A DNA stretch of 13,722 nucleotides, from NCBI GenBank assembly GCA_003517915.1, contig DOZQ01000214.1, positions 1 through 13,722 on the forward strand, read 5' to 3'. Below, in pieces: positions 5,487-12,665 of the stretch (within the stretch, counting starts at the first letter, position 1; every line of letters starts with the position of its first letter). The notes beneath the pieces are model-generated. The model saw only the letters and a list, made by a program, of their open reading frames with translations. It was not told where the DNA came from and did not search any database. The DNA is from Oscillospiraceae bacterium. GTDB lineage: Bacteria > Bacillota > Clostridia > Oscillospirales > Acutalibacteraceae. Made by a program: the position numbers and the translations under genes.

Positions 5487-6419
5487 ATGACTAAAATACA
5501 TAACAATGATACGCAAGTCGCATACCGCATTTGGGGAGCCGGGAGCATCACAATCGTTATTGATGCCGCACTCGGCACATGCAGCGCGGAGTGGTGGCAT
5601 ATAGCCGAGAAGCTTAGCGAGCACTACAGGGTAATTACGTTCGACCGGGCCGGTTATGGTATGAGTCCGCCGTCAGGTTTGGAACGGACGCCGCACAATG
5701 TCGCGTCCGAAATGGATGGGCTGCTTACGTCGCTGGGCATCGACAGTGATATTATCCTTATTGGACATTCTCAGGGCGGTTTTTACTCTATGCAATATGC
5801 CTTGATGTATCCGTCAAAAGTAATCAGTATGGTCTTGCTCGACCCCGCAACTCCCTATGATAATGAGTTTACTAAGCGGCTGTCGGAGGAGCAATACAAA
5901 CAAAGCGGCGTTGATAAAACGATGGGCTTACGTATGGGCAAAGTAGTTACTTCACTAAAGCTGGGATTTTTGTTTAAGCCGATGCTTAAGAAGATGCCGC
6001 CGTTCTTTTATTACGATTTTGCTGATGACGCGAAGGAATATTTACTCAAATCACTATGCAGGAAATCCGCTTACGTGGCGGCGTTGGATGAGTATAAGTT
6101 TACTCATGCGGAGAATACCGCCGCCGATGTTAAGAACGGTATTGAAACGCAGGCGTTGGGCGGCTTGCCAATTCGGGTGATTACCCATTCTAGCGAGTTT
6201 TACTGCAAGGAACTGCAAAAGTTTGGAACAATGGACTTGCCTACAGCTAAAATGATTGAAGATATGTGGCAGGATATTATGCAAAGAACGCTAAACCTGT
6301 CGGCTGACGCAAAGCATATAACCGCATCCAACAGCGGGCATTTCATTCATCTGACTGATCTTGATGTTGTCTGTGATACTTTATACGAACTAACTGAGAG
6401 TCTCAAGATGAAACAGTGA
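5487..6419 (+). CDS. Soluble alpha/beta hydrolase
   Basis: A 310-residue alpha/beta hydrolase without signal peptide, likely cytoplasmic. Fold markers are FDRAGYGMSPP (52-62) after strand 4, the nucleophile elbow G-H-S95-Q-G-G (93-98), LLDPATP (117-123) after strand 6, and base H285 in SNSGHFIHL. The acid is uncertain (D119, or E237 in HSSEF). A lid region with many charged and aromatic residues lies between about 125 and 220. I prefer the ATG at 5487, which has GAGGAA 7 nt upstream, over a GTG five codons earlier without a proper site. It is only 18 nt after the small ORF, so it is co-transcribed with the tetR operon. It is only loosely similar to the membrane-anchored hydrolase in this run and has a canonical elbow. 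The substrate is unknown. Confidence 0.88.
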   Translation: MTKIHNNDTQVAYRIWGAGSITIVIDAALGTCSAEWWHIAEKLSEHYRVITFDRAGYGMSPPSGLERTPHNVASEMDGLLTSLGIDSDIILIGHSQGGFYSMQYALMYPSKVISMVLLDPATPYDNEFTKRLSEEQYKQSGVDKTMGLRMGKVVTSLKLGFLFKPMLKKMPPFFYYDFADDAKEYLLKSLCRKSAYVAALDEYKFTHAENTAADVKNGIETQALGGLPIRVITHSSEFYCKELQKFGTMDLPTAKMIEDMWQDIMQRTLNLSADAKHITASNSGHFIHLTDLDVVCDTLYELTESLKMKQ

Positions 6420-6478
6420 TAATATAAATAATATGTTGGAAAAAGTATGAGAAATATAAAGCGTGTGGAGGGACAACC

Positions 6479-6937
6479 ATGTCAATTGATAAGGTAAAGG
6501 AATACTTTGCTGAGTTCGGTATCAGCGAGCGCGTTATAGAATTTCAAACGTCGAGCGCTACTGTTGATTTAGCTGCCGGGGCGTTAAACTGCGCGCCGGA
6601 AAGGATTGCGAAGACACTTTCCTTGGGGCTGAAAAAGCATAGCAGAAATGTGCTTGTAGTTACAGCGGGGGACGCTAAAATAGATAACGCGAAATTCAAA
6701 GCGCATTTTGGGGAAAAAGCAGCCATGCTTTCTCCCGGTGAAGCGGAGGGCATTACGGGCCATGCAATCGGTGGTGTCTGCCCGTTTGCGATAAATGAAG
6801 GTGTTGAGATATTCCTCGATATCTCACTAAAACGCTTTGATACGGTTTTCCCGGCTTGCGGAAGCAGTAACAGCGCGATTGAGTTGACTATAGCGGAGTT
6901 GGAGAAATACGCAAAGTGTACGCATTGGATGTATTGA
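6479..6937 (+). CDS. YbaK/EbsC family aminoacyl-tRNA deacylase
   Basis: A 152-residue single-domain protein of the YbaK/ProX group, which hydrolyses mischarged aminoacyl-tRNAs (for example Cys-tRNA or Ala-tRNA of proline). Visible signatures are SSATVDLAAGAL (25-36), the conserved lysine K45 in ERIAKTL, VVTAGDAKIDNAKF (60-73), IGGVCPFA (97-104) and ACGSSNSAIEL (126-136). The length is normal. GGAGGG lies about 8 nt upstream of the ATG. It follows the second hydrolase gene after 59 nt and may be the last gene of the tetR operon. Its final 50 bp overlap the convergent dehydrogenase gene. No separate promoter is obvious in the gap, although it is AT-rich. Confidence 0.9.
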   Translation: MSIDKVKEYFAEFGISERVIEFQTSSATVDLAAGALNCAPERIAKTLSLGLKKHSRNVLVVTAGDAKIDNAKFKAHFGEKAAMLSPGEAEGITGHAIGGVCPFAINEGVEIFLDISLKRFDTVFPACGSSNSAIELTIAELEKYAKCTHWMY

Positions 6938-7787
6938 ACAAGGTTGACAGATGAGCATAATCGGCTTGCGCAGGCCTTACACTTGTTTCCGTTTTACCCT
7001 CAATAAGTCCCGCGTCCAGCAATGCTTGGTATGAGGATGTTATTTGACCGTTGTATTTTTCGGCGTTTACGACCGAAACCGCATAGCCTGCTCCCGCGAT
7101 CTCTACATCGACCGCCACATCGTCAAGCGTTTCGATGAATTTATCCGCCGTAATCCCCATTGACGACGCCACTATTCCCACCGCCTTTAAACAAGTGCCC
7201 GTTTTGACGAAACCGGGCGTAACCCCGTATGTGATGATAGGCGCGTCTGCAATTTCTTCCGCAAGTGCATTACACAGTTCCATTTGCGCTGTCTTGAAAA
7301 TCTCGTAAGCCGACATATACGCTCCCGGACTTGACGGATTAAACACTATGATCCCGCCCGTTTTCTTCATGCCGGGCAGGAATTTTTGCGTTAATAGCAC
7401 CGGCGCGCGCAAATTTACCGCGTAGCTTAAATCCCAATCAGCAATGGAAACCGCCTCGACCGCGCCCATTGGAACCACGGCGGCATTGTTGACGATGATA
7501 TCCAGTCGTGTGTATTTATCCAATATGTACGCACACAGCGTGTCGATCTGCTTTTCATCGGCTAAATTGATTTGGTAAAAGTCAACGTTGTTATTGCCAA
7601 ATTTGCTGTTAATGTACGCTTGTGCATATTCTCCCTTTGCGGCATCGATCTCGGCTATAATCACCTTAGCGCCCATGTAGGACAAAGCGCGCGCGGCCTC
7701 AAAGCCGATACCTGCGCCACCGCCTGTGAGCAGCACAATTTTGTTTAACAGAGCGTCTGTGTATTTCTTACTCTGCTCAAGTAGCAT
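6888..7787 (-). CDS. Short-chain dehydrogenase/reductase (SDR)
   Basis: A Rossmann-fold NAD(P)-dependent oxidoreductase of 299 residues. The cofactor motif is TGGGAGIG (21-28), followed by NNAA (100-103) and the catalytic pair Y161-K165 in SAYEIFK. The likely catalytic serine is S152 or S153, only 8-9 residues before the tyrosine instead of the usual 12-13; this may be a subfamily trait. The SDR core ends near residue 262. A C-terminal extension of some 35 residues follows, and its last 15-16 codons are antisense to the end of ybaK. AAGGAGG precedes the ATG by about 9 nt. The gene lies 73 nt after the DUF6320 gene in the same direction and may have its own weak promoter. The substrate is unknown. 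Confidence 0.9.
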   Translation of the reverse strand: MLLEQSKKYTDALLNKIVLLTGGGAGIGFEAARALSYMGAKVIIAEIDAAKGEYAQAYINSKFGNNNVDFYQINLADEKQIDTLCAYILDKYTRLDIIVNNAAVVPMGAVEAVSIADWDLSYAVNLRAPVLLTQKFLPGMKKTGGIIVFNPSSPGAYMSAYEIFKTAQMELCNALAEEIADAPIITYGVTPGFVKTGTCLKAVGIVASSMGITADKFIETLDDVAVDVEIAGAGYAVSVVNAEKYNGQITSSYQALLDAGLIEGKTETSVRPAQADYAHLSTLFNTSNAYTLRISPTPL

Positions 7788-7805
7788 TGTCTGGATCCTC
7801 CTTTT

Positions 7806-7848
7806 CGCTAATCATTACAAAGCTAGCGCAAGTGTAAATTCTTGTCAA
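7806..7848 (-). promoter_or_regulatory. Possible SDR promoter with inverted repeat
   Basis: On the minus strand a perfect -35 TTGACA (7848-7843) is followed after 17 bp by TAGCTT, a poor -10. A CGCTA/TAGCG inverted repeat (7806-7810 and 7824-7828) covers the -10 area and could be an operator. The weak -10 leaves it open whether the SDR gene is read from here or only from upstream. Confidence 0.35.
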
Positions 7849-7860
7849 GCATTCTTATTG

Positions 7861-8532
7861 CTAAAAATGAAATCTTTTCTTTAGCTCGTCCTTAAAACTG
7901 CTCCCCATAAAAATAGCAAGCCCCGCCACGGTGAGCAGGCAGTAAAGTATAGCGACCAAGCAGGACCAGACCTGCGCCGAAAGCGAGAACAGGTATATAA
8001 TGACCGGGCACAGGCTTATGAAAAATATCGCGAGCAGGTTGCCAAGATACTCCCGGAAGTTTTTGTGGCTCCGTACCGCCAGAATTGTGTAGACGAAGGT
8101 GACTAAAATCGTCAGAAATGGGATCACATAGGTGGTAGACCATTTACCGAAACCGGTAAAGATGTCGAGGCCGAGCAAAAACGCTGAGGTGAAAGCGTAG
8201 CTGTGCAGAATCTTCATGCCCGCGTTCGCTTTTTTTGAACTTGCGAAGCCGATGGTGCGCCACACAAAGACAAGTGACAAAAGCACTATCACCGACCACA
8301 GCGACGGCGCATGAGAAAATGTGAAAATATTTATGAACACCGAAACGGCAGAAACCGATATCATTAAGAAAAGAAGCAGCTTCGCTAAAGTGAAGCCTGC
8401 TTTGTCCCCGATCTCCGCATACCTCGGATATGATGTCTCTGCGTCACGCGGCTCTCCGAGCAGCCTGCCGCACAGCGGGCAGACCGCGTGCTGCGGGTGG
8501 ACGTTTACCCCGCACCGTTCGCACCTGTTCAC
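7861..8532 (-). CDS. Zinc-ribbon membrane protein, DUF6320
   Basis: A 223-residue protein. It opens with a small zinc ribbon (C4-x2-C7 and C18-x2-C21, reading CERC and CPLC), then a short linker with YPRY, then about six hydrophobic segments from residue 48 to 212, and a basic tail. This build fits the DUF6320 family, whose genes are regularly placed directly after condensation-like acyltransferase genes in Clostridia. The start is a GTG at 8532 that overlaps the acyltransferase stop (GTGA), so the two proteins are translationally coupled and probably act together at the membrane. The function is not established. Confidence 0.82.
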   Translation of the reverse strand: MNRCERCGVNVHPQHAVCPLCGRLLGEPRDAETSYPRYAEIGDKAGFTLAKLLLFLMISVSAVSVFINIFTFSHAPSLWSVIVLLSLVFVWRTIGFASSKKANAGMKILHSYAFTSAFLLGLDIFTGFGKWSTTYVIPFLTILVTFVYTILAVRSHKNFREYLGNLLAIFFISLCPVIIYLFSLSAQVWSCLVAILYCLLTVAGLAIFMGSSFKDELKKRFHF

Positions 8533-9800
8533 ATACTTCGCCCCCAGTCGTTCGAGTAAACCTCTACCTCGAGGCTCTGCGCGAGGTGACTAAAGAAGCG
8601 CCTGATTATTTCGGACTCTATGATCGTGCGTGAAAAGCTGATCGTGAGCCGGTCACCGAGCGAGCAGACTGCGCAGTTTATAGGGCTTTTCGGCGTAGGG
8701 TATAGATTCGCCTCCATGTATTTGACCCTCGATATAAAGCCTGGCGCGGCCGAGAGAATACCGAGGTTTGAAAGAGAGGCCGATTTTCTCGACTCACCCT
8801 TCACATCGGTTCCGATCATAATGAAGGGTTTTTTAATAGATAGCGGGACGAGCCGCGACCATAGCTTTCTCTCAAGGCTCACGTTTTCCGACATAAAGGT
8901 CTGTAGTGCGGGCTTTTCGGTCTTGATCTTGAGCTGCCTGGTTATTTCCGGAATGATATCCTCTAAGCTCGCCGCGCGGCTGACCGCCGTTCCAACGTTC
9001 GCCACGGCAAAGAAGTTTCGGAGGGTCATAGATGGGAATATCTTTCGAAGGTTGACCGGTATGGCTACGACGACCGGCTCCGAGAAGGCCGCGCACCGCT
9101 GCTGCTCCATAGATATCGAGTAAATAAGAAGCGACGCAAGGTATGATGTGATGGTGGCGTTTTGAGTCTTTGCAAGCTTACTAAGCCCACTTGCAGACAC
9201 GACCCCGGTCGTCACGTTGTTTTTGCAGGCTTCAAACGGCGTGCCCCTGACTCTGAACGCCCGGGGCTCCCTGGCCGGCTTCACGGTCTTATCCTCCGGC
9301 TCGTAATACTTCGAAAAGCTGTCCTCCGTTTCGTCCGCCGATACGCCGTCTTCCGTTAACAGGAGCTTCCCCTCGTCTTCGATATCTTCACCTAAAAAAC
9401 GGAAATAGTAAAAAAGCAGGGTTTTTAAAAACTCGGCCGCCCCGCTACCATCAGTTAGGGAGTGAAACATTTCAATAGCGATTCGGTTTCCAAAATAGAG
9501 AATTTTCAAGAGGTAGCCATTGTTTTTCTCCGGGTTTATCTCGGCGCAGGGACACTGCCTTTCCTCCTCCACGACGAACTTCTCGTGGTTCGTGTCAAAG
9601 TAGTTCCAAAACACCCCTTTTCTCATGCGCAAAAACATCATCGGGAAACGGTTAAAAATGTGATCGACAGCCTTTTGCAGTATTTTCTTATCGACAGGCT
9701 TATACAGAACGGCGGAAAGCCTGAACACCGAAGAATAGGATTTACCTGTTACCGGGGGGAAAAGTTTCGCCGCATTATCTAGCTTGTACCATTTGCTCAT
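8529..9800 (-). CDS. Condensation-like acyltransferase (alcohol acetyltransferase type)
   Basis: A 423-residue protein of the CoA-dependent acyltransferase/condensation superfamily. The catalytic motif H113-S-L-T-D117-G118 (HxxxDG) is intact. The second half has VAIPVNLRKIFPS (245-257) and RNFFAVANVG (261-270), typical of the alcohol acetyltransferase-like branch. The N-terminus (WYKLDNAAKLFPP) is also characteristic of clostridial members. It should transfer an acyl group from CoA or a carrier to an alcohol or amine, perhaps making a lipid or ester. The gene is coupled to DUF6320 by a GTGA overlap. It lies 105 nt after the ABC permease gene in the same direction, with GAGGGAGAGG before the ATG. 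The acceptor is unknown. Confidence 0.85.
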   Translation of the reverse strand: MSKWYKLDNAAKLFPPVTGKSYSSVFRLSAVLYKPVDKKILQKAVDHIFNRFPMMFLRMRKGVFWNYFDTNHEKFVVEEERQCPCAEINPEKNNGYLLKILYFGNRIAIEMFHSLTDGSGAAEFLKTLLFYYFRFLGEDIEDEGKLLLTEDGVSADETEDSFSKYYEPEDKTVKPAREPRAFRVRGTPFEACKNNVTTGVVSASGLSKLAKTQNATITSYLASLLIYSISMEQQRCAAFSEPVVVAIPVNLRKIFPSMTLRNFFAVANVGTAVSRAASLEDIIPEITRQLKIKTEKPALQTFMSENVSLERKLWSRLVPLSIKKPFIMIGTDVKGESRKSASLSNLGILSAAPGFISRVKYMEANLYPTPKSPINCAVCSLGDRLTISFSRTIIESEIIRRFFSHLAQSLEVEVYSNDWGRSM

Positions 9801-9905
9801 TTGAAAACGCCTCTCCCTCTTTTTGTCGGGTTATATTCAGTTTGCCAGCAGTTGAATAACACCGCTGAATAATGCAAGGCAGCAAGCTCCTATGCAAATT
9901 CATAA
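9801..9905. other. Gap between permease and acyltransferase genes
   Basis: No gene is seen. A perfect 7-bp inverted repeat, TATTCAG (9834-9840) and CTGAATA (9865-9871), lacks a following T-run on either strand, so it looks more like an operator or an mRNA hairpin than a terminator. A minus-strand TATAAC near 9829-9834 could be a -10, but its -35 region is poor. The acyltransferase gene may be read through from the GntR/ABC operon or from a weak promoter here. Confidence 0.35.
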
Positions 9906-10610
9906 TCAGATCACTTTGCGTGCCAGAATAGGCTTATTGAGAGAGTAAATCACAATCGCCAGCACTAAACAGCAAAGTATTTGCAGAGGTGCGCTCTGGA
10001 AGATGATCATATTAAAAAACCACACAAGCGCCATACGAAGCGGCTCGATGGGTATGAATACGCTGAGTATCACCACAATTACCGCGTCGGCGACCCAGCC
10101 GTACCATTTGTCCTGCGCGGCGGCAAGCGTGTGGATGAACGACGAAAACAGCAGGAGGAACGCAAACTGCTGGAAGAACGCGACTATTGGTCCGTTAGCG
10201 GCCCAGCCGAATACTGGCAGTACATTCAGTACGCCCTCCGCGTGGTAGTTCAGCATGAATTGCTCGAATGTATAGTACAGCACGATGGAAACAAGCGACG
10301 CTCCGGCGGCCAATATCACGTAATTGACGGCACAGCCCAAAAAGAAATCTTTGCGCTTTGCGCCGAGGTTCACCATCTTGCGGAAGTTCTGTAACGGAAT
10401 GAATATCGCGGCGAGTATTACAAGCAGATAGAAGTAATTGCCGATACCAACAGGATTGCTCTCCCATCCGGCATAATTGCCATTCTCGGCTAAGATTATA
10501 TAAACTAATTCTTGAACGAGCATTGCCAGAACGGTTATGCCTGTGATAATCGTGGCAAGCTTCATATTACGGAAATTCAGCTTTGCGGCTGATAACGCTT
10601 TACTGTGCAT
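9906..10610 (-). CDS. ABC transporter permease subunit
   Basis: A 234-residue membrane protein with about six segments (near 17-41, 57-75, 91-111, 140-162, 170-190 and 211-229). A cytoplasmic stretch MVNLGAKRKDFFLGC (79-93) is typical for ABC-2-type permeases of small exporter systems, where the short helix contacts the ATPase. Its start overlaps the ATPase gene by 11 nt. GntR (YtrA type), ATPase and permease is the arrangement of the ytr-like operons of Bacillota, which respond to cell-envelope stress. The transported substrate is unknown. Confidence 0.8.
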   Translation of the reverse strand: MHSKALSAAKLNFRNMKLATIITGITVLAMLVQELVYIILAENGNYAGWESNPVGIGNYFYLLVILAAIFIPLQNFRKMVNLGAKRKDFFLGCAVNYVILAAGASLVSIVLYYTFEQFMLNYHAEGVLNVLPVFGWAANGPIVAFFQQFAFLLLFSSFIHTLAAAQDKWYGWVADAVIVVILSVFIPIEPLRMALVWFFNMIIFQSAPLQILCCLVLAIVIYSLNKPILARKVI

Positions 10611-11448
10611 TTTTCTTCCCTCCCACTGTGTTGATAAAGAAGTCGCTCAAACTCATGCTGTCCACCGACACGCCATGCGGCGGTGTGATGCGCCTGTCGT
10701 ATACATGCGCCGCGACAAGACTGCCTACCATCGTCTGACCGATGCAATTCAAACCGTTAAGCAGCGGCATAACCAACTCAGCGGTGCCGGACAGCGTATA
10801 CGCCTTCTCATCCAGTTCGTCCATCCCGGCTTCTACGAGTACTTTACCGTTGTGGATGATGATAAGCCGCTCGTTGACTTTCGCTATCTCATCAATCAGA
10901 TGCGTGGATACGATGATCAAACGAGGATGCGCCTGATAGCTCTCCAGCAGCAGGGTGTTGAATTGGTTTCGCATAACCGCGTCGAAGCCTAAAGTCGGTT
11001 CGTCTAAGAGGATCACATCCGAATTGTTCGCCAACGTGATGATGGCGGATAGCATTGTCTTCATGCCGAATGATAGCTGCTTGAACTTCTTTTTTCCGTC
11101 CAGCTCAAAAAACTCCAGCATCCTCATCGCGAAGCCCCTGTCAAACCCGTCCTGCAAACCGGCGGCGGTATCAATAAGCGCAGAAACCCGCATATTGAAT
11201 TGTACCGCGCCGCTCTCAACAAAGTTCACATTCTCCGGCATACGGCTTGGCGATATTTTCTTTGACCCCACCTTGATAGCGCCGCCGCTTGCCTCGATAT
11301 GCCCGGCCAGCAGCTTCATGAACGTGGTCTTGCCCGCGCCGTTTCGCCCCAGCAGGCAATGGATTCCGGTTTTTGGCAGTGTTATAGATATATTGTCCAC
11401 CGCTTTTGTTTTTCCGTAACGCTTGGTTACGTTGCGAAACTCAATCAT
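10600..11448 (-). CDS. ABC transporter ATP-binding protein
   Basis: A 282-residue nucleotide-binding subunit. The Walker A motif GRNGAGKT is at 34-41, the signature is the variant LSFGM at 125-129 (in place of LSGGQ), Walker B VILLDEP is at 145-151 and the switch histidine H183 lies in STHLIDE. A C-terminal extension of about 70 residues follows the ATPase core, as in YtrB-like proteins. It should pair with the adjacent permease as a dimer at the inner face of the membrane. It overlaps GntR by 8 nt and the permease by 11 nt, so the three genes are coupled. Confidence 0.93.
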   Translation of the reverse strand: MIEFRNVTKRYGKTKAVDNISITLPKTGIHCLLGRNGAGKTTFMKLLAGHIEASGGAIKVGSKKISPSRMPENVNFVESGAVQFNMRVSALIDTAAGLQDGFDRGFAMRMLEFFELDGKKKFKQLSFGMKTMLSAIITLANNSDVILLDEPTLGFDAVMRNQFNTLLLESYQAHPRLIIVSTHLIDEIAKVNERLIIIHNGKVLVEAGMDELDEKAYTLSGTAELVMPLLNGLNCIGQTMVGSLVAAHVYDRRITPPHGVSVDSMSLSDFFINTVGGKKNAQ

Positions 11449-11809
11449 TTTCGATTACTCCTTCTTTCTGTCGGATAACGCCTACAAGTTCATCCAGCGT
11501 TATACCAAGTGTTTTGGCTTCCTCCAAGAGCCGGTCAATTGTCCGATTTAAAAATTCATCCCTGCGACGGGCGGTAATTATCTCTCTAGCACCTTGCGCC
11601 ACGCACATACCAATCCCCCTTTTCTTATAAAGAACACCGTTGTCCGTCAGCTTGCTGATGGCTTTGACAGCCGTTGTAGGATTGACCGCATACACCTTGG
11701 AGATTTGCGTCGTTGATATAATCAGATCGTCCGTCTTATACTCTCCCGTGATAATACTGTTCTCAATCCTTTCCATGATCTGCATAAATACCGGCTGGCT
11801 ATCGTTCAA
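11441..11809 (-). CDS. GntR-family regulator, YtrA subfamily
   Basis: A short (122-residue) GntR protein made up of a winged HTH (residues 5-70; VFMQIMERIENSIITGEY, then ISTTQISKVYAVNPTTAVKAI and LTDNGVLYKKRGIGMCV) plus a short helical dimerisation tail. The lack of a large effector domain is typical of the YtrA subfamily, which represses the ABC transporter gene that follows. The ribosome site GGAGGTGAA precedes the ATG. An inverted repeat between promoter and gene is its probable operator. It is divergent from the second tetR gene. Confidence 0.9.
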   Translation of the reverse strand: MNDSQPVFMQIMERIENSIITGEYKTDDLIISTTQISKVYAVNPTTAVKAISKLTDNGVLYKKRGIGMCVAQGAREIITARRRDEFLNRTIDRLLEEAKTLGITLDELVGVIRQKEGVIEND

Positions 11810-11832
11810 GCAGCTTCACCTCCGCTATATCG

Positions 11833-11860
11833 TTAATGAGTTAGTGACCCAACTCGTTAA
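11833..11860 (-). promoter_or_regulatory. GntR operator
   Basis: TTAATGAGTT (11833-11842) and AACTCGTTAA (11851-11860) form an inverted repeat with 9 of 10 matching positions and an 8-bp spacer. It lies directly downstream of the -10 of the gntR promoter and upstream of the ribosome site, a classic repression position. Long-spaced inverted repeats are usual for YtrA-type regulators. Confidence 0.75.
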
Positions 11861-11864
11861 GTCA

Positions 11865-11893
11865 ATAATACCACTCGCCAGAGTGACTGTCAA
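11865..11893 (-). promoter_or_regulatory. Promoter of the gntR-ABC operon
   Basis: On the minus strand a perfect -35 TTGACA (11893-11888) and a -10 TATTAT (11870-11865) are separated by 17 bp. The -10 touches the GntR operator candidate. The -35 lies 11 bp from the left operator of the divergent tetR gene. Confidence 0.85.
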
Positions 11894-11903
11894 GCATTAT
11901 TTT

Positions 11904-11979
11904 AAAAATGAAAGATAATTCATTTTTATTGACAATGCGGCTCCGTGCTACTATAATATAAATGAAACACACTTCATTT
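11904..11979 (+). promoter_or_regulatory. Consensus tetR2 promoter flanked by twin operators
   Basis: The promoter is fully consensus: TTGACA (11929-11934), 17 bp, TATAAT (11952-11957). On its upstream side lies a perfect palindrome, AAAAATGAA-N6-TTCATTTTT (11904-11927), which touches the -35. On its downstream side lies AAATGAA-N6-TTCATTT (11960-11979), just after the -10. Both have the same arms and the same 6-bp centre length, so they are two copies of one operator, probably for the TetR protein encoded next. The upstream copy also lies between the two divergent promoters. Confidence 0.85.
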
Positions 11980-11999
11980 TATTGTACAGGAGATAACCC

Positions 12000-12665
12000 A
12001 TGCCGAAAGTCAGCGAAGAATACATTGACGCTAAAAAGAACGAAATACTGGATGCCGCGTTTGAAGTCTTTACGAAAAAGCCTGTGTTCGCCGTCACGAT
12101 GCAGGATATTATTGACAACGTAGGATTCAGTCAAGGGGCTATATATCGTTATTATAAAGATATAGACGATATTATCATAGCCGTTCATAACCGCGCTTTC
12201 GCAAATATTGACTATAAAGATAGGCTTAAAGCCATCTTAAAGCAAGAGCTTGAACCGGAACAGGTTATCCGTCAAGCATTTTTGTGTTTTGCGAAATATG
12301 TACAGGAGTCCTCAAATCTATTCAGCAAAATCCGATTTGAGTTATTGATGCTATATGAAGCGTATCCGAAACGTGGGCAGAAAATACAAGAAAACCTAAA
12401 GGTTAAGGAAAGCAACAATTTGGCACTTGAATTCGCCGTTGATTATGCTATTAAGTATATAGAAAGCGGATATTTCAAGCCAACGATTCCGGTAGAGAAA
12501 ATATTGTCTTTCATTTCAGTGAACCTTGACGGTATTTTATATAATGACATGCGCTTTAAAAGCTCCGCCGTCACAGACCAAACCCAATTAACTCATGATG
12601 TTGTGGGATTATTTGAAATCTTAAGCGATACGGTTATATCAATGCTTGGGGGAAAGATGAAATGA
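12000..12665 (+). CDS. TetR/AcrR-family transcriptional regulator
   Basis: A 221-residue regulator. The HTH region covers about residues 12-58 (KNEILDAAFEVF, then VTMQDIIDNVGFSQGAIYRYYKDIDDI). The C-terminal helical domain is unassigned. The ATG at 12000 has AGGAG 7 nt upstream. Its stop overlaps the start of the CPBP-protease gene (ATGA), so the two are coupled. The promoter carries two palindromic operators, indicating autoregulation. The gene is clearly more AT-rich than the tetR-hydrolase operon at the left, so the two TetR units do not seem to be recent duplicates. Confidence 0.9.
   Translation: MPKVSEEYIDAKKNEILDAAFEVFTKKPVFAVTMQDIIDNVGFSQGAIYRYYKDIDDIIIAVHNRAFANIDYKDRLKAILKQELEPEQVIRQAFLCFAKYVQESSNLFSKIRFELLMLYEAYPKRGQKIQENLKVKESNNLALEFAVDYAIKYIESGYFKPTIPVEKILSFISVNLDGILYNDMRFKSSAVTDQTQLTHDVVGLFEILSDTVISMLGGKMK

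Noticed and set aside
8620..9123. Plus-strand frame of 167 codons
   Set aside because: It is antisense to the acyltransferase, whose HxxxDG and PVNLR motifs show that the minus strand is the coding one.
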